15,968 nt of DNA from Flavobacteriaceae bacterium UBA3611. GTDB taxonomy: Bacteria; Bacteroidota; Bacteroidia; Flavobacteriales; Flavobacteriaceae. The DNA lies in NCBI GenBank assembly GCA_002375495.1, contig DFLU01000011.1, positions 1,787 to 17,754 of the forward strand, written 5' to 3'. The notes under the pieces are model-generated. The model did not search any database, had not been told where the DNA came from, and worked only from the letters and a program-made list of their open reading frames with translations. Positions 1 to 7,952 of the stretch are shown piece by piece (positions within the stretch are counted from its first letter, which is position 1; each line of letters begins with the position of its first letter). The translations under genes and the position numbers were made by a program.

Positions 1-1076
1 GTGCCACCACCGTGGTCACCGGTAAAGGTAGCACTCATCTCAACATCGCCAGAGGCCATTGCAGGGCCCGTGATGGTAGTTGGGGTGTCTATAAGGCCTA
101 AAGCGTCAAAGTTATAGGCCGTAAGTGGGCTTGATACCGATGTTTGAGTCGGTGAACCACCGGCCGTAGGACAGTTGTCCATGATCGTCGGCATCGGTAC
201 GGTAACGTTGGCACCGCAGACACCCATATCGTTGCTCTGTACAATATCTGCCGGGCAGGTAAGTACCGGGTCTTCGTTGTCTACCACAGTTACGTTGAAC
301 ATACAGGTAGATGTGTTCCCGTCGCTGTCTGTAACCGAAAGTGTCACGGCCGTTGTCCCCACTGGGAAGGCCGAACCACTCGCTGGGGTCGCAACGATAT
401 CTCCCGAGATGTTCCCATCTTCGGTATCTGTCGCCGTACCAGCAAAGTTAGATACCGCTGTACACACACCTGGCTCGGTGTTGATCATGATATCTGCAGG
501 ACAGGTGATTACTGGAGCGTCGCCAATCATAGTGATCCCCGTAATATTTAATCCAATGGCATTAACTCCACCACTATCTCCACCAGCATTGTCTGTAAAA
601 CGTAGTATCCAATCTCCGTTAGGATCTTCTCCATTAAAAGTACTAAATAAGCCTAATGGCTCTACAGAACCGGCAATAGAAGGAACGGCTGGATTACAAA
701 CTGTTTCTACATCAACTGCTGAACGAGTGCCGCCATCTTCAAATGTAGCCAAAATATCATCCACATTACATCCGAAAGCTCCAGAAGGAGTAGGGTCGCC
801 TGGCTCGTCCATAAGCGCGACAATAGTTCCCGCTGGTGATTCTAGTTCAATGTCTAAATCTCCTAGCCACGTATGGGTAACATCCAAATCAATGGTTAAA
901 TCTGTTATACTACCTGAATCTGGAACATTGATGATATATTCCGTGACTCCAGGAGGAACACCAACGCCATTGTCGTTTAATGGCCCAGTGGCTCCATTAT
1001 AGGTCATTTGGGCACTACCTATCCATGTACAACACAGAAAAAGCAACGCCACATAAAAAAACGTAATTTTTTTCAT
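1..1076 (-). CDS. Secreted P-domain / HYR-repeat protein, 3' end beyond window
   Basis: The frame is open from an ATG at 1076 to the left edge (358 codons), so the C-terminus is missing. Residues 1-23 form a signal peptide (MKKITFFYVALLF..., ending SAQ). Residues about 33-180 match the proprotein-convertase P-domain (P/Homo B): DLDVTHTWLGDLDIELESP and NGDWILRFTDNAGGDSGG are its hallmark strands. From about residue 186 come HYR (hyalin repeat) modules, each opening with a TCPADI-type motif (about 190 and 276) and containing GTTAVTLSVTDSDGN. In Flavobacteriaceae such proteins are large, extracellular or surface-bound, and usually end in a T9SS sorting domain, which would lie outside this window. 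No peptidase or other enzyme domain is seen in the visible part; an adhesive or carbohydrate-facing role is inference. GC content jumps from about 43% in the P-domain part to about 55% in the HYR part. No convincing -7 box was found upstream. Confidence 0.85.
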   Translation of the reverse strand, partial: MKKITFFYVALLFLCCTWIGSAQMTYNGATGPLNDNGVGVPPGVTEYIINVPDSGSITDLTIDLDVTHTWLGDLDIELESPAGTIVALMDEPGDPTPSGAFGCNVDDILATFEDGGTRSAVDVETVCNPAVPSIAGSVEPLGLFSTFNGEDPNGDWILRFTDNAGGDSGGVNAIGLNITGITMIGDAPVITCPADIMINTEPGVCTAVSNFAGTATDTEDGNISGDIVATPASGSAFPVGTTAVTLSVTDSDGNTSTCMFNVTVVDNEDPVLTCPADIVQSNDMGVCGANVTVPMPTIMDNCPTAGGSPTQTSVSSPLTAYNFDALGLIDTPTTITGPAMASGDVEMSATFTGDHGGG

Positions 1077-1194
1077 AAAATTAAAATTTAAATTAGAATG
1101 ATTGTTATCGTGCGTCAAGATAAAAATAATACTTAAAATATTCATAATTTTTTTGTGTTAGTTGCGTATTTATCGACAAAATGCACTATTACAC

Positions 1195-1210
1195 GTCAAA
1201 ATATGTCAAA
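1195..1210. repeat. Direct repeat GTCAAA at 10-base pitch
   Basis: GTCAAA occurs at 1195-1200 and again at 1205-1210, one helical turn apart, 12 bases upstream of the putative -33 element of the FG-GAP lipoprotein gene. The position suits an activator site, but a six-base repeat in AT-rich DNA can arise by chance. Confidence 0.3.
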
Positions 1211-1221
1211 TTTTTTACAAC

Positions 1222-1249
1222 TTTGGTTGTTCTTAATCTGCTATATTTG
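1222..1249 (+). promoter_or_regulatory. Bacteroidota-type promoter of the FG-GAP lipoprotein gene
   Basis: TTTG at 1222-1225 (-33 element), 16 bases, then TATATTTG at 1242-1249, a full match to the Bacteroidota -7 consensus TAnnTTTG. Transcription would start near 1255, leaving a leader of about 14 bases before the ATG at 1269. This supports the 1269 start over the upstream in-frame GTG at 1155, which would lie ahead of the promoter. Confidence 0.6.
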
Positions 1250-1268
1250 TTGCAGTAACATTTTAATC

Positions 1269-4200
1269 ATGAGAAGACTAGTAATCATTTTGGCAATCAT
1301 TGCTTGTTCTTGTTCAAACACTGTCGAACAAGAGAAAATTTCCGAAGAGAACCCACAACAGTTTGAAAGAATTGAAAGTAACGCATCAGGAGTGACCTTT
1401 AAAAATATACTCCAGCAGCGTATCGACTTGAACTTCATGAATTATATGTACGTGTATACGGGCGCTGGTGTGGCGGTTGGCGACATTGACAACGATGGAC
1501 TCGAAGACATTTATTTTGTTTCCAATCTCGGACCTAACAAACTTTATAAGAACAATGGAAACTTTGATTTTAAGGACATTACCTCAAGCTCTCAAACTGA
1601 AGACTATCAGGGGTTTTCTACAGGCGTTAGCATGCTAGATGTGAATGATGACGGCTGGTTGGATATCTATGTATGTAAGGCAGGCTCCCTAAAGGATGAT
1701 GAAGCAAGAAAAAACTTGCTTTTTATGAATCAACAAGACGGGACATTTAAAGAAGAAGCTAGCCAATGGGGATTGGCAGATCCTGCATTTTCAACTCAAA
1801 TCTACCAAATCGATTTCGACAACGATGGCGATTTAGACCTCTATTTGGTAAATCACCGAGAAGATTTCCAGAATAACGGAAAAATTAATTCTGAAATTCA
1901 AAAAAATACCAATGCACTTACCAGTGACCATTTGTATAGAAACGACGGTACTAGATTCACCAAAGTTACCCAAGAGGCCGGACTTGTAAACAAGGCATGG
2001 GGTTTGAGTGCTGTGATTTCTGACTTTAATGAAGACGGATGGGATGATATTTATGTTGCCAATGACTTTTTAGAGCCAGATGCTTTATACATCAACCAAC
2101 AGAATGGTACTTTTAAAAATGAGATACTCAACCGCCTAGACCACATTACCACCAATAGCATGGGTTCAGATTATGCAGATTTGAACAACGATTTATTGCC
2201 AGACCTCATTACCCTTGATATGCTATCGGAAAATTATGCCCGTAGCAAAGAAAACATGGCATCTATGAGCATTTCTGGTTTCAATACCATGGTTGATATC
2301 GGTTACCACCACGCCTATATGGCAAATATGTTACATGTAAACAGAGGAAAGGGCAAGTTTTATGAAACCGCACAATTTTCTGGCGTAGTTAAAACAGACT
2401 GGAGCTGGGCGCCCCTTTTAGCCGATTTTGACAATGACGGGCTGAAAGATATTTTCGTAACCAACGGGGTTGACCGAGATTACACCAACCAAGATGCTCG
2501 TGCTAAATTACGTGAAATAATGAACAGCGGCGAAAGCAAACAACTTCAAGAAGTTTTAGACCTTATTCCAACAGAACGCATTAACAACTATATCTATAAA
2601 AATGAAGGCAATCTCACCTTCTCTAAAAAAATACAAGAATGGGGCTTAGACCTACCCACCTACTCTAACGGTGCTGCCTACGCAGACCTCGACAATGATG
2701 GCGATCTAGACTTGATTATCAATAATTTGCACGACGAAGCGGGAATCTACAAAAACAACGCGCGTAATAACTTCAGCAAAATAACCCTAAAGGGCCCACT
2801 GGGGAACAAGCACGCAATTGGCTCAAAAGTTTTTGTAAAAACAAAGCAAAAAGAACAAGTGCAGGAATTATATACTGGACGCGGATTTGAATCATCTGTA
2901 AGTCCGAACCTCGTTTTTGGTCTAGGTGACGAAAAAGTGATTGAAGAAATTAAGGTGGTTTGGCCTGACGGAAAAGTTTCTACTAAAAAGAACCCCAAAC
3001 CAAACAGCAGCCTGAACTTTTCATATGATGAAGCAACCTCTGATATTGCTAACAATATGAATAAAAATCTCAAAAAACACCGTAGGGAAGCTGCAGAATT
3101 GGGACTAGCATATCGCCACGTTGAAAATGATTTTTATGATTATGGCGAACAATTACTTTTACCACAACGCCAATCTAGCAAGGGTGCCCGTTTTGCAAAA
3201 GCCGATGTGAATAATGACGGCCTAGAAGATTTCTTCGTAGGAAACGCGGCAGGGTCGCCCGCAGCGCTGTTTATTCAAAAAAATGATGGAACCTTCAACA
3301 ATCCACAGAAAACCCTATGGGACAAAGAAGCGAGTTTTGAAGATGCAGACGCCCTCTTTTTTGATGCCGATGGTGATGGAGACCAAGACCTGTATGTGGT
3401 AAGCGGCGGCTACGAGTTTGCCGCCAATAGCAATGAACTCCAAGATCGCTTGTACACAAATGATGGCAATGGAAACTTTACGAGAAACACGAAGGCACTC
3501 CCAAAAATGCTGAGTGTTGGCAAATCGGTTGCCGCAGCCGATATCGATGGTGATGGCGACCTCGACTTATTTGCAGGTGGAAATGTAGTGCCAGGAAAAT
3601 ACCCCTTGGCTTCCCCTTCATATCTACTACAGAACAACAACGGCATATTTAAAGACATTACCCCTAATAATGCCGATTTACAAACGCCAGGGATTGTTTC
3701 CGAAGCAATTTTTACAGACGTTGATGGTGATAACGATCCAGACTTATTGCTCACCGGAGAATGGATGAAACCTACGTTTTACACCAACAACAATGGCGCT
3801 TTTACCAAAAAAGAAACAGAAGCGTTTAACAAAAAAGAAGGTTGGTGGTTTGGTGCAACAGCCACAGATATGGACGGTGATGGTGATGTCGATTATTTCT
3901 TCGGAAATCTAGGTAAAAACAATAAATTTCAACCTTCAGAAAAAAAGCCACTCTTTATTTATGCAAAAGATTTTGACAACAACGGCTCTTTTGATATTGC
4001 ACTGAGCAAAATAAATGACGGGCGTGTTGTTCCGGTACGCGGAAAAGAATGTAGTAGCGAACAAAATCCTTTCTTACTAGAAAAAATTCAGAGCTATAAA
4101 GAGTTTGCCAGTTTAGATATGGAATCTATCTATGGTAAAGAAGAACTAAAAGAAGCTGAAAAACGAACCCTTTACACCTTCGAGTCTGTGTACGCCCAAA

Positions 4201-4538
4201 ATAATGGTGATGGCACCTTTACCCTAACAGAATTGCCCAATATGGCACAGTTAGGCCCTACTCTTTCGTTTATCACTAAAGACATCAACAACGATGGCAA
4301 CCTAGATGTTATGGGTGTTGGTGCGATTTATGATGCCGAGGTAGAAACCATTCGTTACGATAGTAATTACGGGTATGTACTTCTGGGAGACGGCAAAGGT
4401 AATTTTGAATACACCAAAGAATTCGATCCGTATATCAATTCAGACGCAAAAGACATTGTAGAAATTTCCATACTAAATCAACCGCATTACGTGGTTGTAA
4501 GCAACAATGCACCTCTAGAAGTTTTTTCTTTTCAGTAG
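1269..4538 (+). CDS. FG-GAP/VCBS repeat lipoprotein with central ASPIC/UnbV domain
   Basis: A protein of 1089 residues. The start at 1269 is chosen because MRRLVIILAIIACSCS is a lipoprotein signal peptide (lipobox IIAC, Cys13) and a promoter lies just upstream; the frame extends to a GTG at 1155 but that part is not protein-like. Fourteen DxDxDGxxD-type calcium-binding loops (for example DIDNDGLEDIYF, DADGDGDQDLYV, DINNDGNLDVMG) mark FG-GAP/VCBS beta-propeller blades. Seven lie before and seven after an ASPIC/UnbV (CRTAC1-type) domain at about residues 514-575, which contains GRGFESSVSPNLVFGLG and VVWPDGK. The product should be a large lipidated protein of the outer membrane, possibly surface-exposed. 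Such proteins are common in Bacteroidota, often near polysaccharide-uptake loci, but no SusC/SusD pair is visible here, so the ligand is unknown. Its stop lies 3 bases from the stop of the convergent glycosylase gene. Confidence 0.9.
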   Translation: MRRLVIILAIIACSCSNTVEQEKISEENPQQFERIESNASGVTFKNILQQRIDLNFMNYMYVYTGAGVAVGDIDNDGLEDIYFVSNLGPNKLYKNNGNFDFKDITSSSQTEDYQGFSTGVSMLDVNDDGWLDIYVCKAGSLKDDEARKNLLFMNQQDGTFKEEASQWGLADPAFSTQIYQIDFDNDGDLDLYLVNHREDFQNNGKINSEIQKNTNALTSDHLYRNDGTRFTKVTQEAGLVNKAWGLSAVISDFNEDGWDDIYVANDFLEPDALYINQQNGTFKNEILNRLDHITTNSMGSDYADLNNDLLPDLITLDMLSENYARSKENMASMSISGFNTMVDIGYHHAYMANMLHVNRGKGKFYETAQFSGVVKTDWSWAPLLADFDNDGLKDIFVTNGVDRDYTNQDARAKLREIMNSGESKQLQEVLDLIPTERINNYIYKNEGNLTFSKKIQEWGLDLPTYSNGAAYADLDNDGDLDLIINNLHDEAGIYKNNARNNFSKITLKGPLGNKHAIGSKVFVKTKQKEQVQELYTGRGFESSVSPNLVFGLGDEKVIEEIKVVWPDGKVSTKKNPKPNSSLNFSYDEATSDIANNMNKNLKKHRREAAELGLAYRHVENDFYDYGEQLLLPQRQSSKGARFAKADVNNDGLEDFFVGNAAGSPAALFIQKNDGTFNNPQKTLWDKEASFEDADALFFDADGDGDQDLYVVSGGYEFAANSNELQDRLYTNDGNGNFTRNTKALPKMLSVGKSVAAADIDGDGDLDLFAGGNVVPGKYPLASPSYLLQNNNGIFKDITPNNADLQTPGIVSEAIFTDVDGDNDPDLLLTGEWMKPTFYTNNNGAFTKKETEAFNKKEGWWFGATATDMDGDGDVDYFFGNLGKNNKFQPSEKKPLFIYAKDFDNNGSFDIALSKINDGRVVPVRGKECSSEQNPFLLEKIQSYKEFASLDMESIYGKEELKEAEKRTLYTFESVYAQNNGDGTFTLTELPNMAQLGPTLSFITKDINNDGNLDVMGVGAIYDAEVETIRYDSNYGYVLLGDGKGNFEYTKEFDPYINSDAKDIVEISILNQPHYVVVSNNAPLEVFSFQ

Positions 4539-4541
4539 AAT

Positions 4542-5201
4542 TTAAAAGAAAGGTCGGTATTGGGTAATTCTAAAATCGATGGTATTCAGTTTGGGATTGG
4601 CTTTTTTCATCTCTTTGTATAGCTGAAGCGCACCTACCGCCCTATTGGCAGCCCCGCTGGGAGCCGTTAAGGAAACTGTGGTGATTGTTCGTTTTGATTT
4701 AGGTAACTCGAACGAATGAATTCTGGGAACGTTAATATTTTCTACGGAAAGGGATAAACTGTACTCTTTTAGGTGTTTTCTAAAAAAATACTCAGGGCCA
4801 TTCTTGCTATTACCGCCGGTGAACAAAAGTGTCTCTATTCTTGAATGTGTTTCTAATACGGAAACCAAGTCACGTAATTCAATTTGTTGCATTCCTAAGT
4901 CGCTCGCGTCCACTTTTTCACGACGCGCGCTTGCCACGATATCACAAATGCCCAAACCGCGATCTTGCAAAAATTTTTTGCGTTGCGCAATCGCAAGATC
5001 GGTAGTTTCATATTGTAGATTTAAATCAAAAAGTGCATCTAAGATAGGCCATAATTGTCCGTCCCTACTTCCGTAGCAGAAATCTACATCCCCTTCTTTC
5101 AATTCGCCAGTGGTAAAACGCGGCGGCGGTAATGTACCAACAATTAATTTTGTAGTGTTTTTTGGGATAAAAGTCGGGTATGGATGTACATGATGAAACA
5201 A
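4542..5201 (-). CDS. Uracil-DNA glycosylase superfamily protein
   Basis: A protein of 219 residues with the layout of the UDG superfamily, nearest in pattern to the MUG and DNA-deoxyinosine glycosylase (family 6) branches. A first-motif loop VGTLPPPRF (21-29) is followed by CYGSRDGQLWPIL (42-54), GICDIVASARRE (84-95), LLFTGGNSKNG (125-135) and a closing loop SLTAPSGAANRA (177-188). Members flip out and excise damaged or deaminated bases. The Asn normally expected in the second segment is not obvious: Asp47-Gly48 stand there, so substrate and even activity are open. The start is TTG at 5201. The codons before it are the yaaA stop TAA (5205-5207) and GCC, all in the same frame, and no ATG exists until far inside the protein. 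Translation therefore probably depends on reinitiation after yaaA. The assignment to the superfamily is firm; the enzymatic specificity is inferred. Confidence 0.75.
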   Translation of the reverse strand: MFHHVHPYPTFIPKNTTKLIVGTLPPPRFTTGELKEGDVDFCYGSRDGQLWPILDALFDLNLQYETTDLAIAQRKKFLQDRGLGICDIVASARREKVDASDLGMQQIELRDLVSVLETHSRIETLLFTGGNSKNGPEYFFRKHLKEYSLSLSVENINVPRIHSFELPKSKRTITTVSLTAPSGAANRAVGALQLYKEMKKANPKLNTIDFRITQYRPFF

Positions 5202-5204
5202 GGC

Positions 5205-5966
5205 TTAACGCACAAACACAGGTTCGTTTTCGTTTTCGGTATATTGCTCACTATAGCCATACCCATCATAATCGAAACCTTTTAACCCGCGTAAGGTCTT
5301 CGTATTGTTATCAATTACATAACGCGCCATGCTTCCCCTCGCCTTTTTAGCGAAGAATGAAATGATTTTAAGCTTTCCATTTTTGAAATCTTTAAAAACA
5401 GGAGAAATTACGGGAGCTTTTAGCTTTTTAGGATCGATTACCTTGAAGTATTCTTGGCTTGCTAAATTCAGAAAGGTCTCCCCTTCTTCCAATTCGTTAT
5501 TCAAGGCTTCGGTTACTGAATCTCCCCAGAATTCATACAGATTCTTTTTTCGGTTTATAGAAAGACTTGTCCCCATTTCGAGTCGGTAGGGCTGTATCAA
5601 ATCTAACGGGCGCAACACTCCATACATTCCGCTTAGAATACGCAATGAGTCATTTAGCAAATCTATTTTACTTTCAGGAATGCTATATGCATCGAGCCCT
5701 TGGTACACATCGCCTGCAAAGGCATATACAGCTGGCCTGGAGTTCTTTTTTGTAAAAGGAGTGCTAAAATCTTTGTACCGCTGGTAGTTAAGCGCGGCTA
5801 AAGAATCGCTAATGCTCATCAACTCGCCAATTGCTTTTTTCGACTTTCGTTCTAATTTGTTATTGATCATTTCAGCCTGTTCCAAAAATAACGGCTGGGT
5901 GCCTCTCGTGGTTGGCAACTTACTTTCAAAGTCTAATGATTTGGCGGGAGATACTACTATTTTCAT
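5205..5966 (-). CDS. yaaA: Peroxide stress protein YaaA (UPF0246 / DUF328)
   Basis: A protein of 253 residues, close to the family's usual length. Start chosen at the ATG at 5966 because the family begins MKIVVSPAKSLDF; the frame extends 11 codons further to 5999 but those residues (MKLYFYKKEIR) are not conserved. Family hallmarks run through the whole chain: RPAVYAFAGDVYQGL, ILSGMYGVLRPLDLIQPYRL, LYEFWGD, LNLASQEYFK and FFAKKARGSMARY. In E. coli YaaA belongs to the OxyR regulon, lowers intracellular unincorporated iron during peroxide stress and so limits Fenton damage to DNA; structural work on the family shows a DNA-binding fold. It is the first gene of a two-gene unit with the DNA glycosylase, which fits a shared role in DNA protection or repair. 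A -7-like TATTTTTA (minus strand, 5983-5990) lies 17 bases upstream of the ATG, without a clear -33 element. Confidence 0.93.
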   Translation of the reverse strand: MKIVVSPAKSLDFESKLPTTRGTQPLFLEQAEMINNKLERKSKKAIGELMSISDSLAALNYQRYKDFSTPFTKKNSRPAVYAFAGDVYQGLDAYSIPESKIDLLNDSLRILSGMYGVLRPLDLIQPYRLEMGTSLSINRKKNLYEFWGDSVTEALNNELEEGETFLNLASQEYFKVIDPKKLKAPVISPVFKDFKNGKLKIISFFAKKARGSMARYVIDNNTKTLRGLKGFDYDGYGYSEQYTENENEPVFVR

Positions 5967-6113
5967 GCGAATTTCTTTTTTGTAAAAATACAATTTCAAA
6001 TTTGGCTTTATAAACGTCTCCTAATAAATATAATTAAACAACAGATAATTTTTTTTTATACACAATTGATTCCTAGCGCATTCTTGTGCCCAAGAGAAAT
6101 ACCCCGGTGTTAA

Positions 6114-6128
6114 TTAAGAAACTCTTAA
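6114..6128. promoter_or_regulatory. Inverted repeat TTAAGA-aac-TCTTAA, candidate operator
   Basis: Perfect 6-base arms with a 3-base spacer end two bases before the putative -33 TTTG (6131-6134) of the FG-GAP gene. An overlapping outer pair GTTAA (6109-6113) / TTAAC (6125-6129) adds symmetry. Position and symmetry suit a dimeric regulator; no protein is known to bind it. Confidence 0.35.
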
Positions 6129-6130
6129 CG

Positions 6131-6159
6131 TTTGCTTCATTTATCAAAAAGTAACTTTA
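6131..6159 (+). promoter_or_regulatory. Bacteroidota-type promoter of the T9SS FG-GAP gene
   Basis: TTTG at 6131-6134, 17 bases, then TAACTTTA at 6152-6159, a one-mismatch version of TAnnTTTG. The inferred start near 6166 leaves a leader of about 12 bases before the ATG at 6178, as at the other promoters in the window. Confidence 0.5.
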
Positions 6160-6177
6160 GAAAAAATATCAACATTT

Positions 6178-7932
6178 ATGAGCAAAAAACTATCATTATT
6201 CGGGCTTATTGCAATTACAATAGGCACCATGACAGCCCAAGAAAACATGGGCAAGAAAGCAACCCTTTTAGAAGACGGAACCATTACAGTTGAAAACGTG
6301 GCAATCCCACCAATGAAAAAGTCGAACGCCGGCAACATTGAAGAACTATTCACCTTTGGGCGTCCTGCCAATCCGAGTATAAAAAACTCACGGGGCGTAA
6401 CATTAGCAGATGTAGACAACGATGGGGTTCAGGAAATTTTATATGGTATAAACACCGAACTTTATGCATTAAATGGTGCTGGAGAAATTGTTTGGCAAAA
6501 AACGGTAGAAGGCCCCATTCTATTACCTCCCACAGTAGCAAATATAAATGGAGACGACAATGTGGAAATTGCCGTTAACACAGGCTACCCAACAACCGTT
6601 GGACGCATCTATTTAATGGACAACAACGGAGATGACCTTCCAGGATGGCCTTTAAACTTTAATGACAACTGGATGATAAACGCACCCGTTTTTGCAGATC
6701 TTGACGGTGATGATATTATGGATATAATAAGTTGCCAGCGCCAAAGCAGCACTGTAGGTTTTGTGCACGCCCTAAAACAGGACGGAACACCCATTAATGC
6801 AAATTGGCCTGTACAATTTGATGCGACGCCCGCCTTTACACCTTCAGTAGGTGATGTAGATAACGATGGAGATCAAGATGTGGTTATCGCAACTTCGTCT
6901 ACTGGAATGTATGTTTATGATGTGAACGGCGATTTGTTAACTGGCTTTCCCCTAGTAAATCCTTTAGTTCGATATTCGTATCAGTCGCCTTTGCTGGTCG
7001 ATTTAGACGGAGATAAAAACTTAGAGATTGTGGGTAGCAATCACGGCGATGCACCTGGTTTTTATGTGCTCAAGAGTGACGCAACGTACTATCCTGGATG
7101 GCCAATTGCAACTGCGGGTTGGACGTACTCACCTCCTACTGTAGTCGATTTTGACCAAGACGGAACCTACGATATCTTTATGGCAGACCGAAATACAAGT
7201 AGTAATGGCACACCGCTACCAACAATTTACGGACTAGACCCCGATGGTGAAAACCTTCCAGATTTTCCAATTGAAAAATACGGTGGTAACGAAGGAGTAT
7301 TAACCATCGCAGACATTAACAACGATGATGTGTACGATATTATTTTCTCTAGTACTCTTACCGATATGGATAACATAGGGTATATTCATGCGTATTCATT
7401 AGATGGAAGCGGAGAACTTGATGGCTTTCCATTGCGACCACGCGGATTTACATTTCTGAATGGAGCCGTGGTTGGTGATGCTGATGGAGATGGTGTAATG
7501 GACTTAACCGCTAATTCGTACACACAAAATTTTGGTGCTGAAATAGACTCCACATTTGTAACAACTTACAACCTGAACGTACCATACGATGCTACAAAAA
7601 TTCTTAGCAATGGCTATAAAGGGAGCAACACAAGGAACGGATTAGTTTCTATTGAGGAGGTACTTGGTGTTTCTGAATTCAATGCTGAAATTGATTTTGT
7701 TATTGCACCAAATCCTTCAAATGAGATTTTGAATATATATTCTACAACCGATATTGCAAATGCAAAAATAACGCTTGCTGGAATAGATGGAAAGGTAATT
7801 TTTAACGAAAATAGAACCATCGTTACTGGCGAACGACTTCAACTTGAAACAGCAAATTATGCGAACGGAGTTTACTTTGTCACCATTTCAGATGGAACAA
7901 AGAAACAAACATTGAAGTGGGTTAAACGTTAA
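6178..7932 (+). CDS. FG-GAP repeat protein with T9SS type A sorting domain
   Basis: A protein of 584 residues. Signal peptide at 1-20 (MSKKLSLFGLIAITIGTMTA, then QENM). Eight calcium-loop motifs such as DVDNDGVQEILYG, DLDGDDIMDIISC, DVDNDGDQDVVIA and DADGDGVMDLTAN recur about every 45-60 residues, many followed by GWP or GFPL turns, the pattern of an FG-GAP/VCBS beta-propeller. The last 75 or so residues (from about 507: VIAPNPSNEILNIYS ... NGVYFVTISDGTKKQTLKWV) are a textbook type A C-terminal sorting domain. The protein should cross the outer membrane by T9SS and be released or anchored to the cell surface. No catalytic domain was recognised; a polysaccharide-binding or adhesive role is inference. 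The ATG at 6178 directly precedes the signal peptide and a promoter lies just upstream. The gene diverges from yaaA and converges on the rluA-family gene with 20 bases between stops. Confidence 0.92.
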   Translation: MSKKLSLFGLIAITIGTMTAQENMGKKATLLEDGTITVENVAIPPMKKSNAGNIEELFTFGRPANPSIKNSRGVTLADVDNDGVQEILYGINTELYALNGAGEIVWQKTVEGPILLPPTVANINGDDNVEIAVNTGYPTTVGRIYLMDNNGDDLPGWPLNFNDNWMINAPVFADLDGDDIMDIISCQRQSSTVGFVHALKQDGTPINANWPVQFDATPAFTPSVGDVDNDGDQDVVIATSSTGMYVYDVNGDLLTGFPLVNPLVRYSYQSPLLVDLDGDKNLEIVGSNHGDAPGFYVLKSDATYYPGWPIATAGWTYSPPTVVDFDQDGTYDIFMADRNTSSNGTPLPTIYGLDPDGENLPDFPIEKYGGNEGVLTIADINNDDVYDIIFSSTLTDMDNIGYIHAYSLDGSGELDGFPLRPRGFTFLNGAVVGDADGDGVMDLTANSYTQNFGAEIDSTFVTTYNLNVPYDATKILSNGYKGSNTRNGLVSIEEVLGVSEFNAEIDFVIAPNPSNEILNIYSTTDIANAKITLAGIDGKVIFNENRTIVTGERLQLETANYANGVYFVTISDGTKKQTLKWVKR

Positions 7933-7952
7933 TTAAAACTGGGTTCACTTAA

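Noticed and set aside
175..1002. Plus-strand open frame of 275 codons at the left edge
   Set aside because: It lies opposite the minus-strand P-domain/HYR gene, which has a signal peptide and clear domains; the plus-strand translation shows only Ser/Thr/Val-rich filler with no signal peptide or motif.
1155..1268. 38-codon N-terminal extension of the FG-GAP lipoprotein from a GTG
   Set aside because: It would start ahead of the promoter at 1222-1249 and would bury the lipoprotein signal peptide that begins at 1269.
5967..5999. 11-codon N-terminal extension of YaaA
   Set aside because: The family starts MKIVVSPAKSLDF at 5966; the extension is unconserved and spans the -7-like sequence.
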